A stretch of DNA of 64,000 nt from Meghimatium bilineatum (taxonomy: Eukaryota > Mollusca > Gastropoda > Stylommatophora > Philomycidae): contig CM067307.1 of the NCBI GenBank assembly GCA_034231615.1, forward strand, positions 3,497,147-3,561,146. Direction: 5' to 3'. Below are positions 1 through 10,750 of this stretch, piece by piece; the stretch's first letter is position 1, and each line of letters opens with the position of its first letter. The notes beneath the pieces were generated by a model. That model ran no database searches. It was not told the DNA's origin and saw only the letters and a list, made by a program, of their open reading frames with translations. The position numbers and the translations under genes are program-made.

Positions 1-144
1 CACCACAGGCAATTGTGCATCCGGACCGTTCAGAAAGCAATGGCAACCTACTGAACGTATTTATATTGCCTAGAAAATCACCACAGCCAACAAATGCTGG
101 GTTGATAGCTACGTCCTGGATATGATCCGCTACCAATTTTTTAG

Positions 145-436
145 AGGTGTTAAAAGAGTCAAATACGAAACGGACCTTAATCAATAATATAAGAGAAAGA
201 CAATTTTTTTTTCGCCACTTCATGAGACAGGCAGGTTTGGAGAACATAGTCACAACAGGCAAAACTGAAGGCAACAGAAACAGAGGGCGACAACGTGAGA
301 AAATATTAGATAGTTTGACAACCTGGCACGGCAAGGAAACAACAACGACTTTGATACATAATACTGTGAACAGAGAGCTGTGGAGAGCCATGACTGCCTA
401 CGCAAGCCGGCATGGCACCTGATGATGATGATGACT
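145..436 (+). mobile_element. 3' end of a non-LTR retrotransposon (C-terminal tail of reverse transcriptase ORF)
   Basis: An open frame from 147 to 422 begins in mid-protein (VLKESN...) and carries the region after the reverse transcriptase that typifies many invertebrate LINE ORF2 proteins: LENIVTTGK, then GRQREKILDSLTTWHG, then ELWRAM and a final SRHGT. The stop is followed by a short GAT-repeat tail (421-434), the usual 3' microsatellite end of such elements. It is 5'-truncated just before 145. It closely matches the copy at 36.77-37.25 kb, including the tail position, so both belong to one relatively recent family. It cannot encode an active enzyme. Confidence 0.85.
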
Positions 437-439
437 ATT

Positions 440-1318
440 ATTGTTGTGGAATATGAAATATAATCTACGATACAAGGCGATTTGATAGTTGTGACACACA
501 AGACCAATCTGAGCCATGTTAAACGTGCACCCCTATCTACTATCTCTTGTTTGTCTCTATACCATTCCTAATCTTTTCCCTCCATGAAACACGATCTATG
601 ATAAGCTGGTCTCATTATTAAATATCAATGCCTCTTTAATGCAGATTACGTTTGCCTACGTCTTTGTAACGAGGAAATGGTCACCCCATAGATCTTTTTC
701 CAAACTGTATTTCTCCATAAATTAAATCCTTCGGTATTCAGCCATCTTCCATCCTGGAGTTTGTCCAATCTATCGGAACATAGCGTTATGTTCGTTAATA
801 CCAATTAAACAGTATAATGTAAAAGATATGGCTCTTGACTAATCGTGTCTCACTAATAATGTTTTCATCAAGTACTGACTGTTCACTTCCCGATACCTCA
901 TATAACATCCATTAAAAATCATATTTGTCTGTAGAGGCCAATATAACTTGTATAAATAACCAAACTGTCAGAGGATATCCGATAAGGTGTAGAGTGCCGC
1001 AGTAACAAAATTATTAAGCTACAATAACTATAATAATGTAATATTCTTACTGGCAACTAATATAACTAATAAATTAGTACAACTAATGTTAATGAGAAAT
1101 AACAGAAAAAAAAGAAAAATGACCTTTTCCACGTAACGGTCACATAGGGAGTTTTATGCAGAAACAAAAACGAACCAGATAATAAAAACGACAAATAAAA
1201 ACCCAACAAACTATCAACACAAAGAGAAAGTCTCACAAGACCATCTCCTTGCATTCGAAAATTATATGCATAGTTAATTGTTATAAACGCACATAATATT
1301 ATGTCCCAATGACTGGGT
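440..1318. other. AT-rich sequence without recognisable gene
   Basis: No coding frame with family resemblance, no RNA gene and no tandem array seen. Short frames here (for example minus strand near 1.07-1.25 kb) have no recognisable motif. Confidence 0.5.
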
Positions 1319-2280
1319 TACAGTAGGAGGATGGAAGATGGCAACATGGCTGAGGTACAATAGTAGGATGGAAGATGGCAGGATGGATGGACCACAATAG
1401 GAGGATCGCAGGATCGCTGGGGTAAAATTGGAGGATGAAAGATGGCAGCATGGCTGTGGTACAATAGGAGGATGGAAGGTGGCAGCATGGCTGGGGTAAA
1501 ATAGGAGGATGGAAGATGGCTGGAGTAAAATAGGAGGATGGAAGATGGCTGGGGTACAATAGGAGGATGGAAGATGGCAGGATGGCTGGACCACAATAGG
1601 AGGATGGAAGATGGCTAGGGTACAATAGGAGGAGGAAGATGGCTGGTGTACAATAGGAGGATGGAAGATGGCAGGATGGCTGGATAGCAATAGGAGGATG
1701 GAAGATGGCTGGGGTAAAATAGGAGGATGGAAGATGGCAGGATGGCTGGGGTACAATAGGAGGATGGAAGATGGCTGGGGTACAATAGGAGGATGGAAGA
1801 TGGTTGGGGTACAATAGGAGGATGGAAGATTGCTGGAATACAATAGGAGGATGGAAGATGGCAGGATGGCTGGACCACAATAGGAGGATGGAAGATGGAT
1901 GGGGTACAATAGGAGGATGGAAGATGGCAGCATGGCTGGGGTACAATAGGAGGATGGAAGATGGCCGGGGTACAATAGGAGGATGGAAGATGGCAGGATG
2001 ACTGGACTACAATAGGAGGATGGAAGATGGCTGGGGTACAATAGGAGGATGGAAGGATGGCTGGGGTAGAATAGGATGATGGCAGGATGGTTGAAATACA
2101 ATAGGAAAATGGTAGGATGGCTGGGGTACAATAGGAAGATGGCAGGATGACTGGGATACAATAGGAATATGGCTGGGGTTCAGTAGGAAGATAGAAGATG
2201 GTTGGGGTACAATAGGAAGATGGCTGGGGTTCAGTAGGAAGATAGAAGATGGTTGGGGTACAATGTGAAGTTGGAAGATA
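1319..2280. repeat. Purine-rich minisatellite, interleaved 29-bp and 37-bp units
   Basis: A common core AGGAGGATGGAAGATGG repeats about thirty times, followed either by GCTGGGGTACAAT (29-bp unit) or by an added GCAGGATG step (37-bp unit). The plus strand is strongly purine-biased. Units decay towards the right edge after about 2.06 kb. The long minus-strand proline/serine/tyrosine-rich frames across it are consequences of the repeat and not genes. Confidence 0.95.
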
Positions 2281-2339
2281 GCAAAAACCGAAGCATCTAC
2301 TTATTTTCTAATGCAATGAAATGGTGTTGTGAGACCCAT

Positions 2340-2540
2340 TCGTGTTAAATTTCTGGTTCGTTGTTATTTCTTTATAAATGTCCGTATTAGACCGTAACGT
2401 GGAAAATATAAATTCTTTGTTTGTTGTTTCTTGTGCGTTATTTCTGGTTGACATTAGTTGTACTATTTGTTAGATATATTAGACACCAGTAACAATAACG
2501 GCTTATCATATTTGTTATCACTTTCAAAAATAATAATTTC
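2340..2540. repeat. Dispersed repeat, copy 1 (second copy at 9.98-10.17 kb)
   Basis: Shares an ordered series of words with 9,985-10,165: TTTCTT(G/T)ATAAA.GTCC, then ACCGTAAC, then TTGACATTA.TTGTACTATTT, then ACCAGTAACAATAA and TTGTTATC. The spacing is similar in both. The coding potential is nil. It is probably the non-coding end of a retroelement. Confidence 0.6.
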
Positions 2541-3250
2541 ACGTTATGCGTAATGTTTAGCTTTTTTTCTCAAGCTTAAATCCGTCTGACTAACTTGTAC
2601 TTATCCCCCCTGTTTAGTTTAATGAACATCCCGTATGTAACTAATTATATGGCTAAATAATCATCTATTTCAGAAATATTTTCACTGTTTATCTTCTTCC
2701 TATTTTCTCAGATACAGGTTCATTAAGTGTATTACAATCATGGTCCGAAGATTTAAGCAGCTATGTAATTTGTTAAACCAGGAAAGACTTCAGAATGTAT
2801 AGCACAGCTCAATCATGCATGTAATTTGAGTAATGGCATCTAAGCCTCTAGACGTAGTAGTTGCAGAATGAGCGTTAAACCTCCAACATTTTATACTTCA
2901 TTTTGTTTTCATCTGTGTGCTTATTTCCGGTTTGTGAATGTTTCTAAAAAAGTTAGCTATCTCGAAGAAATTAACGAATGAATAAATGAAATCGAAAATA
3001 TTGATTAGGTCGTTGAGTGCTGTTTAATTTTGTGTTAAACTAAACGTTATAATTTGTTTGTGATTCTCCAGAAACCCATGTAGTATCCATTATCAATTAA
3101 TTTGTATTTATTATAAACAAATTTTAGTTCTTTGAGTTCAAGCATTCGGTTGTATGTTGTTCGTATTAAAAAAATAATATATGTATTTCTACTATGTTAA
3201 TTTCTTTACAAAGTTATATCTATTACTTACCTCCCTTAGAATTACTTAAC
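2541..3250. other. AT-rich sequence without recognisable gene
   Basis: Nothing supported beyond AT-rich unique-looking sequence up to the start of the retrotransposon remnant at about 3.26 kb. Confidence 0.45.
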
Positions 3251-3254
3251 AAGA

Positions 3255-3947
3255 TACAACACAGACCCACAATTGAGCTCCTACCAGTTTGGATTCAGGA
3301 GAGAAGTAAGTTGTAAGGATGATTTTTTGGTTTGAGACAACTAAGTGAAAAAACACTAGAATACGACCACGAAGTAAACACAATGTTAAAGAAAAAGCAT
3401 TCGATAGAGTCAATAGAAATGTTTTATGGGAAATACTAGAAAACTACGGAATCAAAGATAAGTTATTAGCAAATATAAAAGCCTTTCACCAGAACTGCCA
3501 CAGCTCAGTAAGAACTACCGACGGAATGACTTCGTCTAAACGAAACAAAATCAGGAGTAAGACAAGGATATGTGCTTTCATCTAAACTTTTAAACATATA
3601 ACATGGACAGAATAACAAAATGTTTCCAAATAAAAAAGTAAACAGTACAGTAAGTGTAGAAGAATCTGATGAGAAATTAAATAACACGAATTGCAATTTG
3701 CTGATGATCGATGCCTTATCTACCAAGAGGAGCAGAAGTTACAAAATCATGTTAATGCACTCACGACAACATGCACCAGCACTCACGACAACATGCACCA
3801 AGTATAACACGAAAATAAATACGCAATAATCAGAAGTAATGAAAATCAGCAAGTCACCAAATCCATTGAACATAACAATAAACAAAACTAAAGTAAAACA
3901 AACTTCAAAATTTAAATGCCACGGAAGTATATTCACAGACAAAACGG

Positions 3948-3999
<52 letters not shown>

Positions 4000-4103
4000 A
4001 GACAAGATGTCAGAAAGCAAACAAAGTGACATACCAGCTATCACCATTACTGCTCAACCCAAAAATCAAAATGGAAGTCAAGAAACAGATGACAAGCAAT
4101 ATT
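3255..4103 (+). mobile_element. Non-LTR retrotransposon remnant, reverse transcriptase core to thumb (+)
   Basis: Translating across frames gives LINE reverse transcriptase landmarks in the right order: SSYQFGFRRE (fingers, about 3.28 kb), EKAFDRVNRNVLWEILENYG (palm motif A region, about 3.39-3.45 kb), GVRQGYVLSS (motif B, about 3.55 kb), then INTQ.SEVMKISK, INKTKVKQTSKFKCHGSIFT and ETRCQKANKVTYQLSPLL (about 3.8-4.06 kb). Several frameshifts and stops separate the blocks and the YADD box is not recognisable, so it is a dead copy. The 3' end is lost where an oppositely oriented element begins at about 4.10 kb. Confidence 0.85.
3951..3996. repeat. (GA)n microsatellite inside the retrotransposon frame
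   Basis: About 23 GA dinucleotides sit between the TENER and EIETRCQKANK coding blocks. They extend the reading frame as alternating Glu-Arg. Related elements commonly have one or two such residues here (family knowledge), so the array looks like slippage expansion of a GAGAGA seed in the coding sequence. Confidence 0.9.
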
Positions 4104-4895
4104 TTGATTAAATGTTCTGGTACTCCGTATATTGATAGTGTTTTTCATATTTGTTGTCTGTCTACTCTGTCGAATGCCTTTTCTTGGTCTACGAATGCGA
4201 TGTATAATTCTTTGTTGTTTTCTGTGGCTCTTTCTGTTAGCTGTCTAAGTGTAAAGATAGCATCCGTACTGCTTTTGTTCTTACGGAAACCCATTTGGGT
4301 GTTTTGAAGGTGTGGTTTAATGTATGATCGTAGACGTTGCTCTAATATTTTGTTTCAATTTTTCCTGCGTGGCTTAGTAAAGATATCCCTCTGTATTTTG
4401 TGTAATCTCTCTTACTCGCCTTTTCTCTTCCATATGGGAATGATTGTTGCATTTCTCCAGTCTTCTGGTGTTTCTCGTTTCTTCCACATTACATTCAAAA
4501 GTCTGTGTAACCATTTTTTCCCGCTTTCCGCTGCTGCGTTGATAAGTTCTGTTTGTATGTTATCAGAACCTGCTGCTTTGTTTATTGGGGCTTTGTTTAT
4601 TGCCTTTTCTATTTCTGATAGTAGTATATTTGGTTCTAGGTTCGCTGCTGTAGTGTTTATTGTTGTGTCTCTTTCTCCTCCTTTATTTTCAATAGTTCTT
4701 TGAAATATTGTTGCCATCTTTCCATTATTTGCTTCGGTTCTTTTAGTGCATTACTGTTTTAATCATTTATTATTTCTGTCATTTCATATATACCTTCTTT
4801 GTTTCTCATGTTCTTAATTTTCTTGTAGAGCCTCTTTTGTGCATTTTTATAATCTGCGTTGAGCATTTCTCCTTTGTGGTCAAGGTGCTAGTATT
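4104..4895 (-). mobile_element. Non-LTR retrotransposon remnant, linker and reverse transcriptase N-terminal half (-)
   Basis: Minus-strand frame 4717-4412 encodes the entry to the reverse transcriptase: ISEIEKAI-type helix, then NKAAGSDNIQTELI (fingers motif with the usual GSD), then WLHRLLNVMW, RETPEDWRNATIIPIWKRKG. After a stop, GFRKNKSSTDAIFTLRQLTE and DQEKAFDRV (palm motif A) follow down to 4.1 kb, ending at IYGVPEHLIK. Linker coding extends to about 4.9 kb. The same family supplies the 29.99-32.27 kb copy, which continues past this break point. Degenerate, not functional. Confidence 0.87.
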
Positions 4896-5545
4896 AAAAG
4901 TCATATTCCGAATTGCTATAGCGCAGAAGGGGATTTGAACACCCCAAATCTATCTTTTTATCTACAAGCCTGCTATTGAAATTATATTAAAACTTCACAA
5001 TTTGAACACGGAGCATGAATCAAACTCTGTAATAAAATATGTCGTAGTGAAGTCGGATTAGATTAGTGAGATCAATAAGCGCAGGTATCGCAGCCGATAT
5101 GTAAATTGTACAACAGGGATATAGATGCATGTACCTGAAGTGACATGTTTACCTGCACAAAAATTAAGAACATTAGTCTGGTTTTGTGTGTCAGTTATTT
5201 GTTTGTGATGAAAAATTTGATGACTTTTCTTTGTGATGAAAACTCTAAGAGGGGGGTGGGGGAATTTTTGGCTGTCAATCCCTACTCCCCAAACACACAT
5301 TATCTAGGGATTAGGTGTTGACTACTTCATGGCCTTATACCTACTATAAGAATAGCGATTGAGTGTAGTTAGCGAACGTTTTTTTTGTAAATCGCTTCTA
5401 TTTCAACTAAAAAACCAGGCAGAATAATTATTTCTCTAATGGATTACATGTTATTCTAAAATCTGAGGGAATGAAATAAATACGCTCTCGGCAACAATAC
5501 AATCAGGTGCCAACCATATTTTTTTTTATTGAGAACAAGTTAGAA
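4896..5545. other. No recognisable gene; weak tRNA-like stretch near 4.92-4.98 kb
   Basis: The minus strand of about 4,917-4,975 contains GGGGTGTTCAAATCCCC, resembling a tRNA T-arm or SINE B box, followed by an acceptor-like end. No convincing A box or cloverleaf could be drawn. The rest is AT-rich sequence. Confidence 0.25.
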
Positions 5546-5547
5546 CA

Positions 5548-5800
5548 GACTCATAATACATATCAGACTCAAACAACACAACAGACTCAAACAACACAAC
5601 AGACTCACACAACACAACAGACTCAAACAACACAACAGACTCAAACAACACAACAGACTCAAACAACACAACATACTTACACAACACAACAGACTCAAAC
5701 AACACAACAGACTCAAACAACACAACAGACTCAAACAACACAACAGACTCAAACAACACAACAGACTCAAACAACACAACATACTTACACAGCACAACAT
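5548..5800. repeat. 18-bp minisatellite encoding a Gln-Thr repeat frame
   Basis: Fourteen or so copies of an 18-bp unit containing CAGACTCAAACAACACAA. Because 18 is a multiple of three, all frames without a stop in one unit stay open, producing a plus-strand QTQTTQ frame (5507-5875) and two minus-strand frames. Variant units with CATACTTACAC occur at regular positions. No flanking coding evidence supports a real protein. Confidence 0.93.
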
Positions 5801-6019
5801 ACTAAAAAACATATGTATGACAGGTTTAAAATTGACGACACGGAATTTTATAAGGAAATGTACACACTTCAGTAGAAAACACAGATTTCACAGAACTGTC
5901 CACTGTAGCTTACCACACTAAAGTTATTGTGGCCATTTGAAAAAATCTCTGGCGGACAAACTCTACAGACAAGTTTCGGAGTTATTAAACACAGTATAGT
6001 TTATTATTGGCGCTGGCAA

Positions 6020-6496
6020 AATTAAAACAGCTAATGAAACTATGGAAAAGTACTACGAACATGTGTATTTCCTGTGGCGACATATGGATGTGAAGCATGG
6101 ACACTAAATAAAACAGTGGCCAAGATAATAACATCATTTGAATTAAAGTGCTATAGAAGAGTTTTGAGAATACCATGGACAGCAGGAAAACAAACCAGGA
6201 GGTGTTACGAACAAATAACGTCCAGGAAGGCTGACTTCTGAACACCATATTAAAGAAAAAGCTAGTTTTTTCCGGTCGCATTAAGAGACACGACAGCATG
6301 GAGAGAGTGTTACTGGAAGGTATGATAGAAGGCAACAGGGGCAAAGGTTGCCCAAGACGACGTTTTACAAAAGACATTCAAGAATGTCTGCGCATGTCAC
6401 TGAAAGAGGCAGGACAACTTGCTAAAGACTGCGGAAAATTCAAGAAATCCATAGGAAAGACTACGTTCTGGAAAGAATATGTCACTTGATGATGAT
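6020..6496 (+). mobile_element. LINE reverse transcriptase C-terminus with GAT-repeat tail
   Basis: Frames join as PVATYGCEAWTLNK, FELKCYRRVLRIPWTAGK, then SGRIKRHDSMERVLLEGMIE and the GCPRRRFTKDIQECL block, ending KFKKSIGKTTFWKEYVT at the stop (about 6,489). This is the standard tail of an RTE/CR1-like ORF2. The stop is followed by a short (GAT)n tail. A frameshift lies near 6.23 kb. Truncated at 5', so only the 3' portion was copied. Confidence 0.85.
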
Positions 6497-6810
6497 GACT
6501 GTTTATTGAAGAAATGTATATGACCCCGGGCAGGAGAACCACGGAGAACTCCTGTTGGATGTGTGCTGCGATAGATCCAACATGTCACAGAGAACATTCG
6601 AAAATAAGTGTGGGAAGAGTGGGATTAGACACACGTGGAATAGAATGAGAAATATATTTAATAAGCGAGACACAGGAATCATTGGCATGCATACACTTCG
6701 ATTTCTATGGAGTATAAAATAAGCACAAGTGTGTTTGATCGTGGTGCACAAATGTCTATTCATAATTGATAACCCGCAACAAAGAGAAGTTCGAAAATCA
6801 ACACACACAC
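6497..6810. other. Possible retroelement 3' flank; no gene
   Basis: A stretch at about 6.65-6.70 kb (TATTTAATAAGCGAGACACAGGAATCATT) resembles part of 56.95-56.98 kb, which also lies just after a LINE 3' end. It may be shared 3' UTR or a short dispersed repeat. No coding or RNA signal. Confidence 0.3.
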
Positions 6811-6811
6811 A

Positions 6812-6813
6812 CA

Positions 6814-6897
<84 letters not shown>
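6812..6897. repeat. (AAT)n microsatellite
   Basis: About 28 uninterrupted AAT triplets. It lies at the 3' side of the minus-strand LINE fragment beginning at about 6.95 kb, so it may be the expanded tail of that insertion. Confidence 0.95.
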
Positions 6898-6898
<1 letters not shown>

Positions 6899-6944
6899 TT
6901 CCTTGCATTATCTTTTTTCTGCACTATCTGCAAATATATCTATA

Positions 6945-7150
6945 TGTCCATGTTCCTTCAGCGCCGAATACGGTGCATAGGGAAGAAACCAGAGCTCTCA
7001 AGTTCGAACGATGTAATGCTACTGTGTGTAAATCTTATATGTTGTTGAGACCCATAGTTATACCCTCTGTGATAGTTGTTCTGCGAAATGTCTCACTTGG
7101 TCTTCCTCTTTTCCTTTTGTCATCTGGTACCAGATTAATGCTTGCAGTGG
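6945..7150 (-). mobile_element. LINE 3' end, same family as 40.0 and 56.6 kb
   Basis: The minus strand reads KRGRPSETFRRTTITEGITM, then after a stop HRSNLRALVSSLCTVFGAEGT. This parallels RPRETLRRTTNREGISM and QKLKAMVSALCAAYGSE in the 40.03-40.86 kb copy and the 56.58-56.77 kb copy. It is heavily 5'-truncated and degenerate, and no catalytic domain remains. Confidence 0.7.
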
Positions 7151-7159
7151 CAGTATCTA

Positions 7160-7250
7160 CATTTACGGTTGGTTGGTTGCTTGCTGATCCAGCGGTACAA
7201 TGCCTCCTGCTCTTTGACCCAATGCCGTTAAAATGACATTACATTGCTGG
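7160..7250. mobile_element. Short interspersed element with (GGTT)n edge, partial copy
   Basis: Begins with GGTTGGTTGGTTGC, then TTGCTGATCCAGCGGT and TTGACCCAA.GCC. The same ordered words occur at 27,187-27,316 (+) and, inverted, at 23,850-24,015. This copy stops after about 90 bases. Confidence 0.65.
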
Positions 7251-8585
7251 GAAGTTTCTTACATTTATAAAGATATAATTATCAAAGAGCCTAAGAAGAT
7301 CCAACAATCAGTTATGAATCGCGGTAAGACAAATAAATCATGATCCTTCCGTCAGTCGCCAGGCCGTAACACGCACTGTAAATTGTTTTAAAATATGTTT
7401 TTAAATAAATATTTGTGTGTGCATTATTTGTTGCTTTATTATTATATTATCCGTCCTGACGAAGGTCATACGTCGAAACGTCAAACAATTTTGTCCTTTA
7501 TTATAATTGTTTTTACCATCGGTGTCTCATATTAATAGAGCTATGTATGTTAAGACATATTTACTTATTGACATTTACACATTTATTTACACATATTTAC
7601 ACATATTTATACATTTACACATATCTATTTTTTCGAATCACTTTATATTAGAATCTCTGATAACCTATTTTTAATGAGTAGAACTCGGCGACCTCTTCAA
7701 GAACAACTTGCACTGTAATGCACCATCTCTAGCATTAGGTTCAAATGTTTGATCGGATAGCTCATCTTCTCTAATCTAGGTCTTAACTTTCTCTATTCAT
7801 CCAAATTCTATGGAAGGTTTCACGCCGGCCTCAGATTTTCTATGTAGTTCTACTTCTCGTGAATTAAACGAATGAGTTGATATAAAATCTGAAGTCATGC
7901 ACTCGGTTGTTCCTGATTGTAGTATTCTCATTCTGTGATATGATTAGTCGAGCGTACACGTTATATAATCTGTTTTAAAGTCACACATTATCACATTATG
8001 TTATAGCATTTCATCGATTATACAAATTGCCATTATACAGTGAGATTAACGTAATGATTAGGCCATGGGTAGCGACCACATTTAAGGGTTTTCTGAAGTA
8101 TCTCCCACATCCAACAGGCGCTTTCTAAGCAACGTCATTCGTTTTTCCCTGAGAGTAGGTATGTGGTTAATATGCAACATCAATTGTTTTCCTCTGGCAG
8201 TAGGTATATGGTTGGTTACATCATCTCATGATGATGATGATGTCTAGATTGAATGAAAGTATTAGCGGCAACAGTGGTCTAAATTCTAAATAACAAATAA
8301 TAGATCACATTAGATATCTAGACGAGCTAAAATTGTCATATATCGATTATTCACAATTAAACATTAATCAATAAATCAATCAATCAAGCCCTTAGACCAG
8401 CTAGTTTGTTTACCATTACTGGATGCATTGACCATGGGCAATGATTTGCTTCTATTTCTAGATATATTCTCATGCTCATTCCATGTGATTTGATTGCCCG
8501 CGTATCTCTAGCCGTTGAAAAACATAAAACATACACATCAATAATAGATATTGATGAAAACGACCCCTCAAAGAAAAAAAAAAGA
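7251..8585. other. No recognisable gene; retroelement-like motif at 7.45 kb
   Basis: At 7,452-7,485 the sequence CCTGACGAAGGTCATACGTC is followed by GAAACGTC. It resembles a motif common at non-coding ends of animal retroelements and was checked and rejected as a hammerhead ribozyme. A (GAT)n tract at 8,228 and a TCAATCAATCAA tract at 8,370 resemble retroelement tails without a recognisable body. The rest is AT-rich. Confidence 0.35.
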
Positions 8586-8587
8586 AA

Positions 8588-8860
8588 AAAAAAACCACAT
8601 ATATTGTCTTTCTCCAGGTGAATGATGGTTGATATTATCCACCCTTGCCGTTAAACGTGTGAGTGGCAACCTCAGTTTTCGTTCAAAGTTCAAATGTCTC
8701 GTCTTGGCTGCACTGAGTCCATGTTTGTTAAAGTTATCTTGATGTTTTCTATCCACCCGTTTTCTTGGTCCACCATTAGCTTTATTCTTGCATAGTCTTT
8801 CTTATATGCTCTTATTGGTATTTGGTTTTGGTTCATTCTAATAACATTCAACTTCAATAT
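8588..8860 (-). mobile_element. LINE C-terminal tail (-), same family as 13.4 and 28.8 kb
   Basis: The minus strand encodes NFERKLRLPLTRLTARVDNI followed by NHHSPGERQ and, frame-shifted, the preceding KRVDRKHQ/GLSAAKTRHL block. The copies at 13.40-13.87 kb (-) and 28.78-29.33 kb (+) have the equivalent LERQLKLPHIRLTESVNTIN and LNRNLQLPPLRLTASVDDFN. Only the last 60-90 codons remain. Confidence 0.75.
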
Positions 8861-9425
8861 AACAAATCACATTTCATCAATAAATATGTGTAAAATTCCG
8901 AATCGTTGGTTTTTAAATATTTCCACCTCCTGTAAAGTTACGAGTATCAGCATCTGAAACTATAAGCACCGACTACATAGAGAATTCTCATAAACACAAT
9001 ACAAATCTAACAAAAATTGAGTTCTTCTGCGCAGACTTTTACTCATAGTAAACCTGTAGATAATGGAGGGGGTTTGGGGTCAACAATCCCTCCCGCCCTC
9101 TTGTGTTTAATCTGAACTTGTCGTTTAGTACTATTAATGTGTTCAAAAAGCTAGTAACCTCCCTTCTCCTGACGATTTTCCAAGAAAACAGATCATTAAT
9201 CATAAAAACTTACGATTAAAAAAAAGGAAATGGGAATTATTGTGTACATCTTGACTGAAGACGAATATATGACCTGGAGCATGGGTAGAAACTAGTGAAG
9301 TACACTTTCAACTGAAATATGTACTCACTGCGCAAAAACTGAAAATCCAATAGGTAAAGCATGAAACGGGGTAATACAGTTTTGCAAATAATACGAAACA
9401 AACATAGACACACACACAAAGCATA
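8861..9425. other. AT-rich sequence without recognisable gene
   Basis: No supported coding, RNA or tandem feature. Confidence 0.4.
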
Positions 9426-9594
9426 ACTATCAACTGTATACTTCGTTCGTATAAAGTTCTTCATTTTCTGTTGTACTGCCAACTGTATACTTCGTTCGTA
9501 TAAAGTTCTTCATTTTCTGTTGTACTGCCAACTGTATACTTCGTTCGTATAAAGTTCTTCATTTTCTGTTGTACTGCCAACTGTATACTTTGTT
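9426..9594. repeat. 49-bp tandem repeat, about 3.4 copies
   Basis: Unit includes AACTGTATACTTCGTTCGTA and TAAAGTTCTTCATTTTCTGT. The middle copies are identical by eye, which implies recent duplication. Confidence 0.93.
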
Positions 9595-9659
9595 CCATAA
9601 ATTTGTTTATATTATGTTATAGCATTCTTAGAATAGACTAAAATTATATGATTTTTGTG

Positions 9660-9850
9660 TTGCTTACATGTACATCGTATGTACTGAAATTGTTGATGTG
9701 GCAGGCAGCTTACATGTACATCGTATGTACTGAAATTGTTGATGTGGCAGGCAGCTTACATGTACATCGTATGTACTGAAATTGTTGATGTGGCAGGCAG
9801 CTTACATGTACATCGTATGTACTGAAATTGTTGATGTGGCAGGCAGCTTA
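9660..9850. repeat. 46-bp tandem repeat, about 4 copies
   Basis: Identical units containing TTACATGTACATCGTATGTA and TGATGTGGCAGGCAGC. Each unit contains the palindrome ACATGTACATCGTATGTA-like core, so each could form a small hairpin. Confidence 0.93.
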
Positions 9851-9864
9851 CATCAGTAAATAAG

Positions 9865-9985
9865 CAAAGTTAACCCATAGCATTTAACTGCCGTAATGGT
9901 GTGAGATGTTAGCCATCTCACATTTCAGTGGCTCTTCTATATGAAGGCGGTAATCATCACCTCTCCCTCGCAGTTATTTATATTT
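9865..9985. mobile_element. Partial copy of the tRNA-headed SINE at 42.45-42.73 kb
   Basis: Shares AGCAAAGTTAACCCATA.CATTTA, GTGAGATGTTAGC.ATCTCACATTT, GGCTCT and AGGGCGGTA-like words with 42,455-42,590 in the same order and orientation. The tRNA-like head present in the other copy is absent here. Confidence 0.65.
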
Positions 9986-10165
9986 GTTTCTTGATAAAGG
10001 TCCCCGTTGTACCGTAACTTGAACAAAGCCATTGTGCCTGTGTTGTAAAAAAATGTATTTCTCATTGACATTAATTTGTACTATTTATTAGTTGTATTTG
10101 TTACCAGTAACAATAATATATTATTCTAGTTGTTATCGCTTCTTGGTTTGTTTTTTATAATCTTG
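9985..10165. repeat. Dispersed repeat, copy 2 (first at 2.34-2.54 kb)
   Basis: Contains TTTCTTGATAAAGGTCC, ACCGTAACTTG, TTGACATTAATTTGTACTA and ACCAGTAACAATAA, aligned with the copy at 2.34 kb. It directly follows the partial SINE ending at about 9.98 kb. Non-coding. Confidence 0.6.
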
Positions 10166-10572
10166 ATTAAACACAGTGTATGCTCTCATGTGAGGGTGTC
10201 GACCCCCCCCCCCCCTGCACTAATGTATACCATCGAAAGTGATGGATTGTATAACTATAAAAAGGAGAATGCATCAGTGTTTATACATTTTATAAGATAA
10301 TGGGTTGTTTTTATGAGTTGCATTTTTCATTATCTGTAAATGTCATATTTCCAACTTACTGTTTTAAATTTCTTTTTGTACTAAATAAATATTCTAATTC
10401 ACCTCTGACGGAAAATCGTTAGTTGGGCATTTTAAATACGGACAATGATTTTATGAGGTCCCGTTTTTCTTGTTGCGAAATTTTAAATAATATTTGTGAT
10501 TTGAACATCTGTGGTAGCAGGAACAATATCTAATTGGACAGCAAATCTAATTTAGAAATAGATGTACTCCCA
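10166..10572. other. No gene; poly(C) tract near 10.20 kb
   Basis: A run of about 14 cytosines on the plus strand near 10,203-10,216, otherwise AT-rich sequence with no coding signal. Confidence 0.45.
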
Positions 10573-10750
10573 TACAATATATATCTGTTTCAGCAACAAA
10601 TCTAGCTGAGCAATAAAAGTGTTCCCACACAATATATATCTGTTTCAGCAACAAATCTAGCTGAGCAATAAAAGTGTTCCCACAAAATATATATCTGTTT
10701 CAGCAACAAATCTAGCTGAGCAATAAAAGTGCTCCCACACAATATATATC
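10573..10750. repeat. 55-bp tandem repeat, 3 copies
   Basis: Unit contains AATATATATCTGTTTCAGCA and ACAAATCTAGCTGAGCAATA, ending with GTGTTCCCACA. Copies are nearly identical. Confidence 0.92.

Noticed and set aside
1274..2161. A 295-codon minus-strand protein rich in Pro, Ser and Tyr.
   Set aside because: It is a translation of the 29/37-bp minisatellite, and alternative frames across the same array are also open.
5507..5875. Gln/Thr-rich 122-codon frame, possibly a low-complexity or mucin-like protein.
   Set aside because: Follows the 18-bp repeat exactly, both strands are open, and there is no signal peptide or downstream domain.
7450..7490. Hammerhead ribozyme: CTGACGA and GAAAC boxes are present in order.
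   Set aside because: The sequence between them (AGGTCATACGTC) does not pair as a stem II, and no stem III or cleavage-site strand could be drawn.
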